Shown one piece after another: positions 1-9,124 of a stretch of 14,941 bases of DNA. The notes beneath the pieces are model-generated. The model searched no databases and was not told the origin of the DNA. It saw nothing but the letters and a program-made list of their open reading frames with translations. Every line of letters starts with the position of its first letter. The stretch's first letter is position 1. Made by a program: the position numbers and the translations under genes. The DNA is from an uncultured Pedobacter sp. (GTDB taxonomy: Bacteria > Bacteroidota > Bacteroidia > Sphingobacteriales > Sphingobacteriaceae): positions 1 through 14,941 of the forward strand of contig NZ_CAMLHF010000140.1 in assembly GCF_946479715.1 (NCBI RefSeq). The letters are read 5' to 3'.

Positions 1-376
1 TATCTTTATTGGCCAGCAGGTCATGATAATCATCATAAGTTTTAATATCTATATAATTGGCATTGCCTGTTTTTTTGGTATACCAGCCTTCTACCAGCTG
101 TTTTCCACTTTTCAGTCTGTTACCGTCTAAATCTGCGATGGCCACAATACGGGCTTTATCATATTTAAAAGTTTCGGCAAGGTCATGTGTGCGGGCAATT
201 CGGCCGCAGCCGATCTGGCCAATATTAATTTTATTGCTAGGTGCGTTTTTACCAAACACAGAAGCAGGAACTATAGTAGGAAAGCCAGTCATGGCAACAG
301 AAGTAACAACAGCACTCTTGACAGCCGTTTTCACGAAATCTCTTCTACTATATGGATTTTTTTTATTTTCGCTCAT
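1..376 (-). CDS. Gfo/Idh/MocA family oxidoreductase, Tat-exported, N-terminal part (cut by left edge)
   Basis: About 125 N-terminal residues are visible; the gene runs off position 1. The protein begins with a twin-arginine signal (SRRDFVK at residues 10-16) followed by a hydrophobic stretch to about residue 38, so export through the Tat pathway with cofactor bound is likely. The mature part opens with the Rossmann nucleotide-binding motif GQIGCGRIA (residues 53-61) and a strand ending in AIAD, typical of NAD(P)-dependent Gfo/Idh/MocA sugar dehydrogenases. A second in-frame ATG sits just upstream at 379. It follows the ThuA gene by about 30 bases on the same strand, so it is probably the last visible gene of the susCD operon. 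Family members of this secreted type oxidise or epimerise sugars; ThuA/ThuB-type pairs make 3-keto sugars. The substrate cannot be told from this fragment. Confidence 0.9.
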   Translation of the reverse strand, partial: MSENKKNPYSRRDFVKTAVKSAVVTSVAMTGFPTIVPASVFGKNAPSNKINIGQIGCGRIARTHDLAETFKYDKARIVAIADLDGNRLKSGKQLVEGWYTKKTGNANYIDIKTYDDYHDLLANKD

Positions 377-409
377 CATATCATCTAGGTTTATCAGGTT
401 AATATTTGG

Positions 410-1276
410 TTAGTAGCGCAGTGGTGTATTTCGCGAATCTGCGTATGCTTTACTGTAATCTATTTTTTTATACTGGCCGGCAACATAGTTAATGCCCTGA
501 AGGATGTGTTTGATAAAAACCGGGTCTTCATAGTTTTCTTTATCGTGGCCAAGGGCAGTAATCCAAACATTTCCTCCGTCAAATTGCTGGTACCATACTG
601 CAGGATATAACTCCGAAAACGGAGTAGAAAATGTTTTTATTTTCTCTGCATCTGCCGGGTCAGATGAATTTAAAGAAGTAACATCATGTGCCATGATTAC
701 TTTAATACCAGGGTACAGTTCTTTGGCAAAATAACACTCATCTTTTCTTTCCCAAACTTTTGGCAAGCCCGCAACAGAGGGATGCGAAGGGTCAATTACT
801 TTTACCGTAAACTTTTGATTTTTGGCGTGCCAGGCAAAGGTGCCTCCCAGCATTTGCTTAAACCACTGCCAGTTTCGTTCTGTACCGGTTACGGAGTGCA
901 AGCCAACAAATCCGCCTCCGGCTTCTATATATCTTCTAAAGGCTAACCTTTGCCCATCAGTATCAAACACATCATTATTGGTGCTTGGAAAAATCAGCAG
1001 GGTATACTGCTTTAAATTTGCCTCTGTAAAAACCGATGGATCATCAGATACATCAGTGTCAAATCCATTTTCCTGACCCAATTTCTGAATGCACTTTACT
1101 GCATTAGGAATATTGTCATGAACAAAGCCCTTCCCGTTTTTGGTATATACCAGGACTTTTACTTTTTTCAGAAAGGTGGTCTTTTCAGCAGCCATTGCAA
1201 ATGGGATGCACAATATCCATAAGGCTGAAAGCAGGATACACGCTTTGAATTTAAATCTTAAAATTGATACGCTCAT
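410..1276 (-). CDS. Secreted ThuA-domain protein (trehalose utilisation-like)
   Basis: A 288-residue protein with a signal peptide (basic start, hydrophobic core about 11-29, likely cleavage after AMA near residue 29). The mature part is a single ThuA domain with the class I glutamine amidotransferase-like fold: the first strand VKVLVYT (39-45), the glycine-rich turn GGGFVGLHS (120-128), a DECY motif (179-182) and a late GHD (243-245). ThuA proteins act with Gfo/Idh/MocA dehydrogenases (ThuB) in the breakdown of disaccharides through 3-keto forms. Such a dehydrogenase follows directly here. The start ATG overlaps the TAA of the upstream DUF6807 gene (TAATG), which implies translational coupling. 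The export signal places this step in the periplasm or at the cell surface. The exact reaction is inferred. Confidence 0.9.
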   Translation of the reverse strand: MSVSILRFKFKACILLSALWILCIPFAMAAEKTTFLKKVKVLVYTKNGKGFVHDNIPNAVKCIQKLGQENGFDTDVSDDPSVFTEANLKQYTLLIFPSTNNDVFDTDGQRLAFRRYIEAGGGFVGLHSVTGTERNWQWFKQMLGGTFAWHAKNQKFTVKVIDPSHPSVAGLPKVWERKDECYFAKELYPGIKVIMAHDVTSLNSSDPADAEKIKTFSTPFSELYPAVWYQQFDGGNVWITALGHDKENYEDPVFIKHILQGINYVAGQYKKIDYSKAYADSRNTPLRY

Positions 1277-2544
1277 TAGTTTGAATTAAGTTGGTTTAAT
1301 TTTATTTTAACTACTGGAGGGCTGGCAAAATCGCCCCATGCAGCTTCAGCACGCTCCTTAGAAGTATGGCCATTGTATACCAGGAATCTATATTTTAGGG
1401 TATAGGTTTTTCCCTTTTCCAATAACCAGTCTTTATCTTTTGTTGGCGAGAAATTGGCATACACATCTCCCCGTCCGTTCATGTTTTCGGGCCATATCCT
1501 TAATGGTTCCGGGTAATTATAATTGGTGGGATAAGACATCATTACTGCACCGGCATAGTCATCATCTATCTTTCCTTGCAAAATCACCCATCTTGCCTTT
1601 GTGCCATCTGCATCTTTTCTTGTTTTTCCTTCGGATGTCAGTGTTTCGCTATTTTCTTTATTCCATTTTTCTGTAGCCCGCCAACCCAAGCCGCCATAAC
1701 GGTATTCTTTAAGTAATACCGGTTCATCGGTAGCGCAGTTAAGCTGAATAGCGATGTCTGCGATATAATAATTCTGACCCTTTTGAGGTTGGAAAATCCT
1801 TACTGACTGAAGCTCGTTAAGCGCTACCTTTTCTGATCCGTCTTTTTTAAAAGCCACATGATCGTGCAGTGTCTGATACTCGGCATACACCGGACCTGCG
1901 TTTACAGAAACAAAATCTACAAACCTTACCGTTCCTTTCCGGTCTTTTAGGTTCCAGAAGTCTACAGTATCACCCTCAAACACCACATGGGTCCATGGGT
2001 TCCACAATCCATAATGATGGTAATGATCAGGAGCCTGTATCCTTGTTAACTCTTGTCCGTGCGGAGACCATAACGGATGTATAAAACCGCTTCTTTTAAA
2101 GGCCGTATCTATTCCCTTTGGCGGATAAACCGTTTTGTAATTATAGCGGAGTAAGTTTTTATTTCCATTACTTATTGTTAACTCACCATTTTCACGGGCA
2201 GCCTTTATGTGATCAGTAACCTTAAGTGGTTTTCCTTTTTCCAGGACAAATACGCCTGTGGCCGAAGAGGGTTTTACCAGCCAATGCAAAAACCGTTTTC
2301 CGTTGTTTTCTATTTGATAAGCTACAGGGATTTGTTTGTTTCCTTTTACTTCTATTAACTTGATAACACTATCCGGCAAAGAAGTAATTGCATCCAGATC
2401 TACCTGAACATGGATCTCTTTATCTGCAGTTCTTTTCTTCAGGTCTACTTCCAGGGTGGCTATTCTTTGGGCACATAAAGGTGTTGTTATTGCTGAAAAG
2501 GCAATAAAAGATATACAGGTTAGCCTCAGGGAATTTAACATCAT
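1276..2544 (-). CDS. Secreted DUF6807 (PmoA-like) family protein
   Basis: A 422-residue protein with a signal peptide (hydrophobic core about 8-22, likely cleavage after LCA at residue 25). It resembles the DUF6807 family, which automatic annotation often names PmoA; no relation to methane oxidation is implied. The visible signature is the histidine-rich block around residues 154-187, with IHPLWSPHG followed by PDHYHHYGLWNPW and a later DFWNL (195-199). The clustered histidines (156, 162, 174, 176, 177, 186) could bind a metal, but this is inference. The rest looks like a beta-rich sugar-mutarotase or lectin-type fold. It lies between susD (58 bases upstream) and thuA (1-base overlap), so it very likely serves the same substrate. 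A second ATG follows the first directly. The biochemical function is unknown to me. Confidence 0.8.
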   Translation of the reverse strand: MMLNSLRLTCISFIAFSAITTPLCAQRIATLEVDLKKRTADKEIHVQVDLDAITSLPDSVIKLIEVKGNKQIPVAYQIENNGKRFLHWLVKPSSATGVFVLEKGKPLKVTDHIKAARENGELTISNGNKNLLRYNYKTVYPPKGIDTAFKRSGFIHPLWSPHGQELTRIQAPDHYHHYGLWNPWTHVVFEGDTVDFWNLKDRKGTVRFVDFVSVNAGPVYAEYQTLHDHVAFKKDGSEKVALNELQSVRIFQPQKGQNYYIADIAIQLNCATDEPVLLKEYRYGGLGWRATEKWNKENSETLTSEGKTRKDADGTKARWVILQGKIDDDYAGAVMMSYPTNYNYPEPLRIWPENMNGRGDVYANFSPTKDKDWLLEKGKTYTLKYRFLVYNGHTSKERAEAAWGDFASPPVVKIKLNQLNSN

Positions 2545-2602
2545 TATTTCTTTAATCGTATTTTAAAAATATGGTTTTTAGACAGTAAGTTCAATTTAGC
2601 CC

Positions 2603-4417
2603 TTATTCTATTTTATCAATCGGCGGCACATTACCTTCAGAGCCAGAATATCCTTTGTTTTGATTTATGTGACCGGAGACATTTGCCCTGATCGCACTTT
2701 GAGGTACCGGCCAAAGCACATGATAAGGACTCATGGTATATTGATCTCCATGATTTGTTTTAACACCATTTTTATAGAACACATTTTTTTCTTTTACCCT
2801 ATCATAGAAGAAATTGTTCTCCGAAAAATTGGTTAAAGAATATGCTTTACCATTATAGGCAGTTTTGCCGGTAAGTGCAAAAATATAAGCAATTCTGGTC
2901 AGCTCACATTTCCTTGGCTCCTCGTAATAAAGTTCACGGGCTCTTTCATCTAGTATAGTACCGATGTTTATCGACGCAGGTGTATAGGGTGCTGCGTTTG
3001 CACGTGCCCTTACCTTGTTAATATCAGCAGCAGCACTGGCCAGATCGTCTTTCCAATAATAAGCCTCGGCACGAAGCAAATAAGTTTCTGCTATCCTGAA
3101 CACATACCAGTCTGTATGGCCACCTTGCATTGGTGCATTTTCAAAATCAGGTATAAATATTTTATACTGTGGCCATCCAAAATAACTCCTTATGGTATCG
3201 GTAACGATAAGTCCGCCGGCAGCATTTCGCAATTGTATCGGTTTATTGTAGTAAGTAGGGTCGCTCTTTTTTAATGCAGGCTCATTATAAACAAGATCTT
3301 CCATGTTCATCCAGTTGCCTTTAATGTGCCTTAAGTCATTAGGGTCATCCCAGATCGCTTGTGTGCTGTAAGATGTTCCGCGACAGCGGCCAATTCCTCT
3401 TCCATAAAGATTTGACTGTGTGATCTCCAGGTTAATTCCATCATTTGTCCCTTTTTTTCCATTTGGTGTATTGATGTTTGAACCCCAGTTTGGTACCGCC
3501 TGACGCATGATTTTCATCCCTCCATCATATCCCCCATCCATCTGCCTGTCAATCACCATAAATATACCTTCCCTATTCTCACCCAATGATTTGTTCTCCG
3601 GTCTGTGAAGATCCCATATCAGGTTTCTTGTTTCATCTGCCCTTGTAGCGCCAAAACGGTTGGTCATTAGGGCATACGGACTTCCATTTATAACTGCATT
3701 TGCGGAGGCTATGGCATCGTCAAATTTTCCAAGCGCCAAATTCACCTTAGTAAGCAAATGATTTACGGCCCCTTTGGTTACTTCGCCCTTATTCACATTA
3801 TCAGTTACCCATTGCGCTGCAAATTCCAGGTCTGTTTTCATCTTCTGAAGAATTACCTCGCGCTTAGTCGTATAAAAATCGACCCTTGGAGTGGTTACTT
3901 CATTTAACAACAAAGGAACATCGCCAAATTGGTTTACCAGACGATAATAACGGAATGCCCTGTGAAAATAGGCCGATCCAAGTATCGAATTACGCTCAGC
4001 TTCATCTTTAAAATTGGCGGCATCAATACGACTAATTACAGTGTTTGCATATTTGATACCCTTGTATCCTTCGTCCCAATAATATCCGATTCTGTTAAAG
4101 TCAACCGAATTTAGATTCGCATCAGGAGTAATCAACAGGTTTAAATCCTGAGCAGGACCAGATTTATCTGTTGTACCATCAACTGCTATCTCAGAGAATA
4201 TTTGCTCAGTAATCCATGGCGCCCCATCACCAAAATATTCATTCCGTAAATTTCTTGCACAGGCAACTAATGTAGCCCTCAAAACTGCAGGGTCTTTATA
4301 ATCTTCATCTGTGTAAAAGGAAAGCGGTTCGGGTTCTAAAAAGCTTTTTTTACATCCAATTCCGGCCAGCATAGTAATGACTAAACAGACAGGTAATATT
4401 TTATATAGATTTTTCAT
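2603..4417 (-). CDS. susD: RagB/SusD family nutrient uptake outer membrane lipoprotein
   Basis: About 604 residues. The start is chosen at ATG 4417 (MKNLYKIL...), which gives a normal lipoprotein signal with the acylated cysteine at residue 22 in AGIGCKK; an ATG at 4423 and a TTG at 4426 are in frame just upstream. SusD hallmarks are present: the alpha-helical block with [20 protein letters not shown] (about 150-168), [10 protein letters not shown] (about 449-458) and [11 protein letters not shown] (about 490-500) near the C-terminal part. SusD proteins are surface lids that bind a glycan or other nutrient and hand it to the SusC channel. The gene follows susC with a gap of roughly 14-20 bases. 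The length is in the normal range. The bound ligand cannot be predicted from sequence alone. Confidence 0.95.
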   Translation of the reverse strand: MKNLYKILPVCLVITMLAGIGCKKSFLEPEPLSFYTDEDYKDPAVLRATLVACARNLRNEYFGDGAPWITEQIFSEIAVDGTTDKSGPAQDLNLLITPDANLNSVDFNRIGYYWDEGYKGIKYANTVISRIDAANFKDEAERNSILGSAYFHRAFRYYRLVNQFGDVPLLLNEVTTPRVDFYTTKREVILQKMKTDLEFAAQWVTDNVNKGEVTKGAVNHLLTKVNLALGKFDDAIASANAVINGSPYALMTNRFGATRADETRNLIWDLHRPENKSLGENREGIFMVIDRQMDGGYDGGMKIMRQAVPNWGSNINTPNGKKGTNDGINLEITQSNLYGRGIGRCRGTSYSTQAIWDDPNDLRHIKGNWMNMEDLVYNEPALKKSDPTYYNKPIQLRNAAGGLIVTDTIRSYFGWPQYKIFIPDFENAPMQGGHTDWYVFRIAETYLLRAEAYYWKDDLASAAADINKVRARANAAPYTPASINIGTILDERARELYYEEPRKCELTRIAYIFALTGKTAYNGKAYSLTNFSENNFFYDRVKEKNVFYKNGVKTNHGDQYTMSPYHVLWPVPQSAIRANVSGHINQNKGYSGSEGNVPPIDKIE

Positions 4418-4437
4418 GATCATCAATTTGATTTATA

Positions 4438-7400
4438 CTACAAGGTTACATTTAGACCTAATGTCACATACCGGGGTGTTGGGTTTTTATTTTGCGGATC
4501 CCAATAATCCCAATCCGGTGCGTAAATTGCCGCATTTTGAACAGTAGTAAAGATCCTTACACTATTCAACCTTCCTTTTTCAACCAGTTTCTTTGGCAAA
4601 GTGTATGCTAACGAGACGTTATCGATTCTGATAAAGGACGTTTTACGATACACATTATAGTTTGCACTGCCATTGCTTGAATACAATCTTGCATAATCGT
4701 TGATTGGATTTTCTGCAGTCCAATACGGCACTTTGTACGAATTCTGTCTATCCTGGAAACCGGAATTATTCTTAGCCTCATTAAAATCAGTCATAGCTCC
4801 CCAGTTGGAGTACATAGAGAAAGAAAAATCAAAGTGCTTAAACAGCGTAAATTCATTTCTCATTGAGGTGGTAAATTTAGGATTTCTGGATCCCAGGAAT
4901 TGTTTATCAGCATCTGTGAATTTGAAATCGCCATTTACATCCTGCAGTTTAAAATCTCCCGGTTTTACACCGTATTTAGCAGCTTCCGCAGCCTCGTTTT
5001 GCTGCCACACGCCCAAAACTTTTAAGTCCCAGATGGCATTCACATCCTTGCCTATAAACCAACCATTTCCAGGATCATTGTTTTCAACTTTGCCAATTAC
5101 CTTTCCTTCATTGTCCAACTGATTTACTTCGCCAAATAAATGAACGATCTTGTTCCGGTTCAAAGAAAAGTTTACAGAGGTTTTCCAACTGAAATTCTCT
5201 CTTTTAAAGTTGTTGCTGTTCAAGGCTATTTCTACACCGGTATTGGTCACATTACCAAGGTTAGAGGCGATGTTAAAGAAACCTGTTACACTTGGCAAGG
5301 CTCTTAACAAGAGTAAATTACTTGTGTTTTTCTTGTAAACCTCTACCGATCCGTCTATTATATTATTAAGGATTGAAAAGTCCAGACCTCCATTAAATGA
5401 CGATGTAGATTCCCATTTAAGGTCTCTGTTTATCATTCTATCGACATACAATTGTGCAATAGGAAAAACTGTTCCTGACGGAGATACATATAAGTATTTA
5501 CCCGTATTAAGATTTGAAAGCGCTAAATAACCATCAATGTCTCTGTTCCCTACCGATCCATAAGACAGACGAAGTTTTGCATAATTAAGCCAGCTTACAG
5601 ATTTCATAAAACCTTCGTCGCTGAACACCCAACCCAAAGCCAATGAAGGGAAAGTGGCCCTCGGATTTCGCTGTCCGAAGGCAGAATACCCATCGCGACG
5701 AATGGTAGCTGTTATTAGATATTTACTATTAAGGGTATAGTTTAATCTGCCCATCAATGCATCACCGGTAGTCACCAAATCGTTACTGCTCACAATTGGT
5801 TTTACTCCTGAACCGATGTTATGATAGCTTAATTTATCATTCGGATCAAAGCCCTCATTTTCTATTCTGGACGAGGTTTGTTTTAATTTTTCTGCGTTTA
5901 ACAAGAATGTAACATCAAACTGATGAATTTTATTAAACGTTTTATTCCATTTCAAAACATTATCAATTTGCCAGTTAAAACGAGTGGTTTCTGTGCGGTC
6001 TGCATACCCTTTTCTGGCAACATAGTCTGGATGTAGTGCAGAAAAATGATTGAATTCCCTGGTCTGATCATAACTTGGCGTTACATTTACGGAGTATGAA
6101 AAGCCAAATGGCAATTCACCTTTTAAATACATGGTCGAAAAGATGGTGTTATACTTTAGCATCCTTTCGCGGTACACATTATCCAAAAAAGGATTACGAT
6201 TGTTACCTAAATCGTCATTCGGACTTGGTCGCAATGTAATTCCATCATCCTTGTATTTAGATCCCAAAGGTGAAGCATTTCTAATCTGGCCAAAGTCAAT
6301 AGGAACAGCCCCCTCATCGCGACTGGCATATTGAAAATTAACACCTATAGTTGCGAATTTAGCCGCTTTACCTTCCAGGTTAAGGCGTGCCCGGGCATTT
6401 TTATATTGATCACCAACAGTTAATCCTTCATTATTGGTATAGCCTAAAGAAAGGTAATAATTGATCTCATCTTTTCTTCCGGAAATACCAAACGTATGAT
6501 CCTGCCTAAATCCATTTCTGTAAATCAAATCTTCCCAATTTGTACTTTTGCCAGCCTTATAATTTTCAATTTCTATTGGAAACATTTTCAATCTGGTTAA
6601 CCAGGTATCTATCGGATCGGCAGTTATAGGTGTATTATCGTAAGCATACCATTGCGCCAGGGTTACGTTTGATGGAAGCGTACGTGGATCATTAAAACGA
6701 GATGGCTGTGTTCCAATTGTACCCGCATTTATGCTTTTTAATACATCTGTACGCCAGTTAACAAAGCCGTCAGCATCATAAACATGTTCCGTAACCTCAC
6801 GTGAGGCCATTCCAATTGTGGTATTTAAGGTAATTACAGGTTTGTCTGACTTGCCTCTTTTTGTAGTGATAATAACCACACCACTTGCAGCCTTCGCACC
6901 ATAAACTGCTGCAGAGCTGGCATCTTTTAATACATCAATTGTTTCGATGTCGCTAGGATTAATATCACTCAACTGACCCGGATAAATTACACCATCAACA
7001 ACAAGAAGTGGCGTAACACCAGCTATCAACGATGATTTTCCGCGCACCTGAAGGTCGGAGTTGTTTCCACCTTTCGGTGAGGCTGAAAAAGCTACATTCA
7101 ATCCCGGAACATTTCCCCGAAGCAGATCTTGCACACTATTTGGATGTTGATTTTCAAGCTGTACAGCCTTAACCTGTGATATGGCGCCCGTTAAATCCTT
7201 TTTTGATCTTGTACCGTAACCCACCACCACCAATTCATTTAAATCATTTGCGGCTTCTGCCAAAACAACATTAACAGTTGTGCCCGTTACTGGAACTTCT
7301 TTAGAGATAAAACCAAGTGAGCTAAAAACCAATATTCCTCCATTATCTGGAATATCTTTAAGCACATAACGCCCCTCTGCATTGGTTACAGTACCATTTT

Positions 7401-7626
7401 TAGAACCTTTTAAACGAACACTCACCCCTGCTACAGGGAGTTTCTTTTCATCGGTAACTGTACCGGAAACCGTTTTGGCGAGAACATTTTCATATTTGTT
7501 ATTAAATCGATCGTCAAATTGCTGGTCAGGTGGAACCCTAGTCAATTCGTTAATTGTTGCGTAAGACCATAGCGGACAACATATTGCTACTGCAAAAATT
7601 GAGCGTAAGAATCCTGTAACGCGCAT
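4438..7626 (-). CDS. susC: SusC/RagA family TonB-linked outer membrane protein
   Basis: About 1062 residues from ATG 7626 (MRVTGFLRS, followed by a clear signal peptide); an in-frame ATG at 7656 would add ten residues. Counting from 7656, a carboxypeptidase-regulatory-like beta-sandwich domain spans about 61-133, followed by the TonB-contact motif LVVVGYGT (142-149), the plug domain (about 150-270, with KDASSAAVYGAKAASGVV) and a long beta-barrel ending in LGLNVTL. No N-terminal STN signalling domain is seen, which agrees with control by the neighbouring LacI protein and not by an anti-sigma cascade. The protein imports the substrate captured by SusD, energised by TonB. It is the first gene of the minus-strand operon, behind a predicted promoter at 7778-7807 that is covered by a LacI-type operator. 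Confidence 0.96.
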   Translation of the reverse strand: MRVTGFLRSIFAVAICCPLWSYATINELTRVPPDQQFDDRFNNKYENVLAKTVSGTVTDEKKLPVAGVSVRLKGSKNGTVTNAEGRYVLKDIPDNGGILVFSSLGFISKEVPVTGTTVNVVLAEAANDLNELVVVGYGTRSKKDLTGAISQVKAVQLENQHPNSVQDLLRGNVPGLNVAFSASPKGGNNSDLQVRGKSSLIAGVTPLLVVDGVIYPGQLSDINPSDIETIDVLKDASSAAVYGAKAASGVVIITTKRGKSDKPVITLNTTIGMASREVTEHVYDADGFVNWRTDVLKSINAGTIGTQPSRFNDPRTLPSNVTLAQWYAYDNTPITADPIDTWLTRLKMFPIEIENYKAGKSTNWEDLIYRNGFRQDHTFGISGRKDEINYYLSLGYTNNEGLTVGDQYKNARARLNLEGKAAKFATIGVNFQYASRDEGAVPIDFGQIRNASPLGSKYKDDGITLRPSPNDDLGNNRNPFLDNVYRERMLKYNTIFSTMYLKGELPFGFSYSVNVTPSYDQTREFNHFSALHPDYVARKGYADRTETTRFNWQIDNVLKWNKTFNKIHQFDVTFLLNAEKLKQTSSRIENEGFDPNDKLSYHNIGSGVKPIVSSNDLVTTGDALMGRLNYTLNSKYLITATIRRDGYSAFGQRNPRATFPSLALGWVFSDEGFMKSVSWLNYAKLRLSYGSVGNRDIDGYLALSNLNTGKYLYVSPSGTVFPIAQLYVDRMINRDLKWESTSSFNGGLDFSILNNIIDGSVEVYKKNTSNLLLLRALPSVTGFFNIASNLGNVTNTGVEIALNSNNFKRENFSWKTSVNFSLNRNKIVHLFGEVNQLDNEGKVIGKVENNDPGNGWFIGKDVNAIWDLKVLGVWQQNEAAEAAKYGVKPGDFKLQDVNGDFKFTDADKQFLGSRNPKFTTSMRNEFTLFKHFDFSFSMYSNWGAMTDFNEAKNNSGFQDRQNSYKVPYWTAENPINDYARLYSSNGSANYNVYRKTSFIRIDNVSLAYTLPKKLVEKGRLNSVRIFTTVQNAAIYAPDWDYWDPQNKNPTPRYVTLGLNVTL

Positions 7627-7777
7627 TTTATTGCCATTTTGTATATTTAGAAACATAATATGTATTATTATTTTTAGGAAATGAATAATTTTAATTACAC
7701 TGCGTGCATCCTAAATTCAAGAGGTATCCCGGGTAAGTATAGGTTTCATATAGTTTAGTTTAATTAGGTTAGTAAAT

Positions 7778-7807
7778 TAAAGTTAGGAATAATATTTAAA
7801 AATGCAA
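7778..7807 (-). promoter_or_regulatory. Predicted susC operon promoter
   Basis: Read on the minus strand, TTG (7807-7805) is followed by exactly 19 bases and TAACTTTA (7785-7778). This matches the Bacteroidota pattern TTTG/TTG-N19-TAnnTTTG with only the last base of the -7 box different. The -33 box lies inside the LacI-type operator, so a bound repressor would block it. Confidence 0.65.
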
Positions 7808-7817
7808 CCGATAGCAT
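7802..7817. promoter_or_regulatory. LacI-family operator upstream of susC
   Basis: The sequence ATGCAACCGATAGCAT agrees with the perfect operator at 9131-9146 (ATGCAACCGGTTGCAT) at 14 of 16 positions and keeps the central CG expected under a LacI hinge helix. It overlaps the -33 element of the susC promoter. It is probably bound by the LacI protein encoded at 8073-9101. Confidence 0.7.
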
Positions 7818-7943
7818 AAATGTTTTTAAATTTGTCTATTCATACCTAGAAGGGATTAAGGAATGAATAAAACCACAAAAAGCATTCAAAGATGATAAAA
7901 ATGGACTTTTATACGGAAAAACACACCTTTCCAAGACAGCAAC

Positions 7944-7976
7944 TCAGACAAAACTATCAACTGAGCAATTGTCTGA
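7944..7976. repeat. Spaced inverted repeat upstream of lacI
   Basis: TCAGACAA (7944-7951) and TTGTCTGA (7969-7976) form a perfect 8-bp inverted repeat with a 17-base spacer. It could be a hairpin in the lacI leader region, a binding site for another regulator, or chance. A TACATTTT at 7979-7986 right after it is a fair -7 box for lacI, but no good -33 box stands at the right distance. Confidence 0.35.
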
Positions 7977-8009
7977 ATTACATTTTTCTCGCTAAAAAAA
8001 CGAATATGT

Positions 8010-8025
8010 ATGCATTCGGTTTCAA
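8010..8025. promoter_or_regulatory. Weak LacI-type operator-like site before lacI
   Basis: ATGCATTCGGTTTCAA matches the strong operator at 12 of 16 positions, with the left ATGCA and the central CGGTT kept. It ends 47 bases before the lacI start, a position suitable for autoregulation. The match is modest, so chance is not excluded. Confidence 0.35.
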
Positions 8026-8072
8026 TTTTAAATGCAAAATCAATACATCAGGCTCCATAAAAATCTAAAGAA

Positions 8073-9101
8073 ATGCACTCACAAAAAGACGTAACCATTT
8101 ACGATATCGCCGAAAAGCTCAACCTCTCACCTACAACTGTTAGTCGCGGACTAAAGGATCATCCTGCTATTAGCAAAAAAACCAAGAAGAGAATTAACGA
8201 CATTGCTGCAGAGCTGGGTTATCGCTTCAATACCTTTGCAAGCAACCTCAGAAGCAAACGCACCAATACTATTGGCGTAATCATTCCAAGAATGAACAGT
8301 AGCTTTATGTCGGCAGTACTTGCCGGAATGGAAAAAGTTGCAAATGAGGCCAGCTATAATTTAATTATCAGCCAATCGCTTGAATCAGCAGAGAAAGAAG
8401 CTGTAAACGTAAAAACGATGTTTAACAATCGCGTAGATGGGCTAATGGTCTCAGTAGCATACGACACTGTAGGCGTTTCACAATTCGAAATGTTATTAGA
8501 AAAAGGCATCCCTCTCCTATTCTTCGATCGCACACTTGATCATCCGCAATGCACAAGCATTGTTATCGACAATTATAAATCAGGATACCTTGCAACACAA
8601 CACTTAATAGAACAGGGATGTAAAAACATCATCCACATTACTGGAAACCTGGCAAGAAACGTTTATTCCGATCGCCAAAGAGGGTACGAGTCTGCACTTA
8701 AAGATGCAGGGATACAGGCAGATCCCAGCAATACCTTTATCAACGTACTGGATGAGCAGGCAGGCATAGACTGCGCCCAAAAGATACTGAAAATGAATCC
8801 ATTACCCGATGGAGTATTTGTAGACAACGACACCTGCGCCGTTAATTGCATGGCAATCCTTATGAACAACGGAATCAAAATACCTGAGGATATTGCTTTT
8901 ATCGGCTTTAACAACGATCCAATATCAAGAGTGATCAGACCAACACTATCAACCATTAATTATCCGGGATTTGAAATGGGGGAAATAGCTGCTCACAGAC
9001 TAATCACACATTTAAACGGACAACAGAGCATAAATTCAACCAATTCAATTATTTTACGATCAGAGCTTATCGCAAGGGATTCATCTAAAAGGATTAAATA
9101 A
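8073..9101 (+). CDS. LacI family transcriptional regulator
   Basis: A 342-residue protein of normal length for the family. The N-terminal helix-turn-helix is at about 8-29 (TIYDIAEKLNLSPTTVSRGL), followed by the hinge region near 51-64 with Leu59 in the position that inserts into the central CG of the operator. The periplasmic-binding-like sensor domain starts at TIGVIIP (66-72) and continues with FFDRTLD (150-156), RQRGYESAL (201-209) and a late FIGFNND (276-282). It is divergent from the susCD operon and codirectional with the SDR-uxuA pair. Matching palindromes lie at both promoters, so it is the most likely local regulator of both. The effector is unknown; the neighbours point to a hexuronate, an aldonate or a related glycoside product. 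Repression relieved by a sugar ligand is the usual mode and is inferred. Confidence 0.93.
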   Translation: MHSQKDVTIYDIAEKLNLSPTTVSRGLKDHPAISKKTKKRINDIAAELGYRFNTFASNLRSKRTNTIGVIIPRMNSSFMSAVLAGMEKVANEASYNLIISQSLESAEKEAVNVKTMFNNRVDGLMVSVAYDTVGVSQFEMLLEKGIPLLFFDRTLDHPQCTSIVIDNYKSGYLATQHLIEQGCKNIIHITGNLARNVYSDRQRGYESALKDAGIQADPSNTFINVLDEQAGIDCAQKILKMNPLPDGVFVDNDTCAVNCMAILMNNGIKIPEDIAFIGFNNDPISRVIRPTLSTINYPGFEMGEIAAHRLITHLNGQQSINSTNSIILRSELIARDSSKRIK

Positions 9102-9124
9102 CAAAAAGGGAATCAAGTCAAAAA

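Larger units (their letters stand above)
7657..8072. other. Divergent intergenic control region between susC and lacI
   Basis: These 416 bases hold no gene that I can support. They contain the predicted susC promoter and its LacI-type operator, a spaced inverted repeat at 7944-7976, and a weak operator-like site at 8010-8025 in front of lacI. The susC leader (about 7770 down to 7627) would be roughly 145 bases. A ten-codon reading frame in it (7749-7717) shows nothing that marks it as a leader peptide. Confidence 0.7.

Noticed and set aside
4700..5122. A 140-residue plus-strand frame inside susC
   Set aside because: Antisense to a clear, intact SusC gene and without recognisable protein features; judged a shadow frame.
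7717..7749. Ten-codon minus-strand frame in the susC leader (MKPILTRDTS)
   Set aside because: No run of regulatory codons and no paired terminator hairpins; such short frames arise by chance.
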